DNA of 64,000 nucleotides from Branchiostoma lanceolatum (taxonomy: Eukaryota > Chordata > Leptocardii > Amphioxiformes > Branchiostomatidae). A program made the position numbers and the translations under genes. Every line of letters begins with the position of its first letter. The first letter of the stretch is position 1. The stretch lies in the NCBI RefSeq assembly GCF_035083965.1, contig NC_089738.1:7113734-7177733 (forward strand). The letters run 5' to 3'. Below are positions 63,630 through 64,000 of the stretch, piece after piece. Below the pieces are notes generated by a model, which worked only from the letters and a program-made list of their open reading frames with translations, was not told the DNA's origin and made no database searches.

Positions 63630-63969
63630 CTGGGCAAGAAAAAGAAGGAAAATATACGAAGATGCATACTTTTCACACATTGTGTCGGCAATATATATAT
63701 TTTAGCCTTCTTGTTTGATTTGTCAAAATTTGTGGCAATGTAACGCTTCATGTATACAAATAAGAGCTATCTACCACTAAAAAATCATGACAATAGCACG
63801 TCCAGAACACGAGATATCAAAACTAGAATTTCCGATGCAGTGCCATTTAAGGTCACTAGAGGTCTCAAAATCTAATCATTTTAAGGTGTTATCAATACCT
63901 ACCTACATATTAAATATCAAAACAATTAACTCAAGCATTCTTGAGTTTTCACACACAGACAGGCATCAG

Positions 63970-64000
<31 letters not shown>
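63630..64000. other. Intron of SOUL copy 2, ending in CA microsatellite
   Basis: Intronic sequence upstream of the last exon. The window ends in an uninterrupted (CA)n run from about 63971. Confidence 0.7.

Overview
The window looks like nuclear DNA of an invertebrate chordate, most likely a lancelet (amphioxus, Branchiostoma). This is inferred from the gene set (an intron-rich ZRANB3 orthologue, a Glass-type zinc-finger gene, tandem SOUL/heme-binding genes, an LRR-Ig receptor) together with an intact Ngaro-type retrotransposon, a non-LTR retrotransposon remnant and a dense population of small palindromic transposons. I ran no database search, so the species is an inference. All genes have canonical GT/AG introns, and I reconstructed exon chains by hand with reading-phase checks.

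Layout, left to right. 1-7.6 kb: gene-poor, with repeats, several palindromic MITEs and tRNA-like repeats. 7.58-12.39 kb (minus): a compact five-exon gene whose ends resemble the C-terminal tail shared by eIF2A and PYM but without an eIF2A propeller or a PYM Mago-binding domain; a 1.6 kb foldback element sits in one intron. 15.44-22.20 kb (plus): a four-exon gene for a secreted/membrane LRR-Ig receptor. 23.24-45.58 kb (minus): the 19-exon ZRANB3 gene (annealing helicase/endonuclease), predicted 1567 aa, including a 19-nt micro-exon. Its first intron holds a complete 5.7 kb Ngaro element (plus). 45.8-48.5 kb: a satellite array of about 210 bp units just upstream of ZRANB3. 49.02-50.22 kb (minus): Glass-like C2H2 factor. 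52-54.4 kb: tandem non-coding repeats with a palindromic element inserted in one copy. 54.57-57.25 kb (minus): secreted SOUL/heme-binding protein; the last exon of a second copy lies at 63.45-63.63 kb. 60.0-61.77 kb (plus): 5'-truncated non-LTR retrotransposon. The end of the window runs into a CA microsatellite.

The genes do not form an operon or pathway. ZRANB3 and the LRR gene converge tail to tail, the eIF2A/PYM-like gene and the LRR gene are divergent, and the SOUL genes are a local tandem family. The most notable themes are the ZRANB3 architecture (micro-exon, two RanBP2-type zinc fingers, long linker, no recognisable C-terminal APIM motif), the eIF2A/PYM-tail-only protein, and several unrelated-looking palindromic element families that share TAG...CTA-like ends and 8-9 bp target duplications, in two cases with the empty site preserved in a neighbouring tandem copy.
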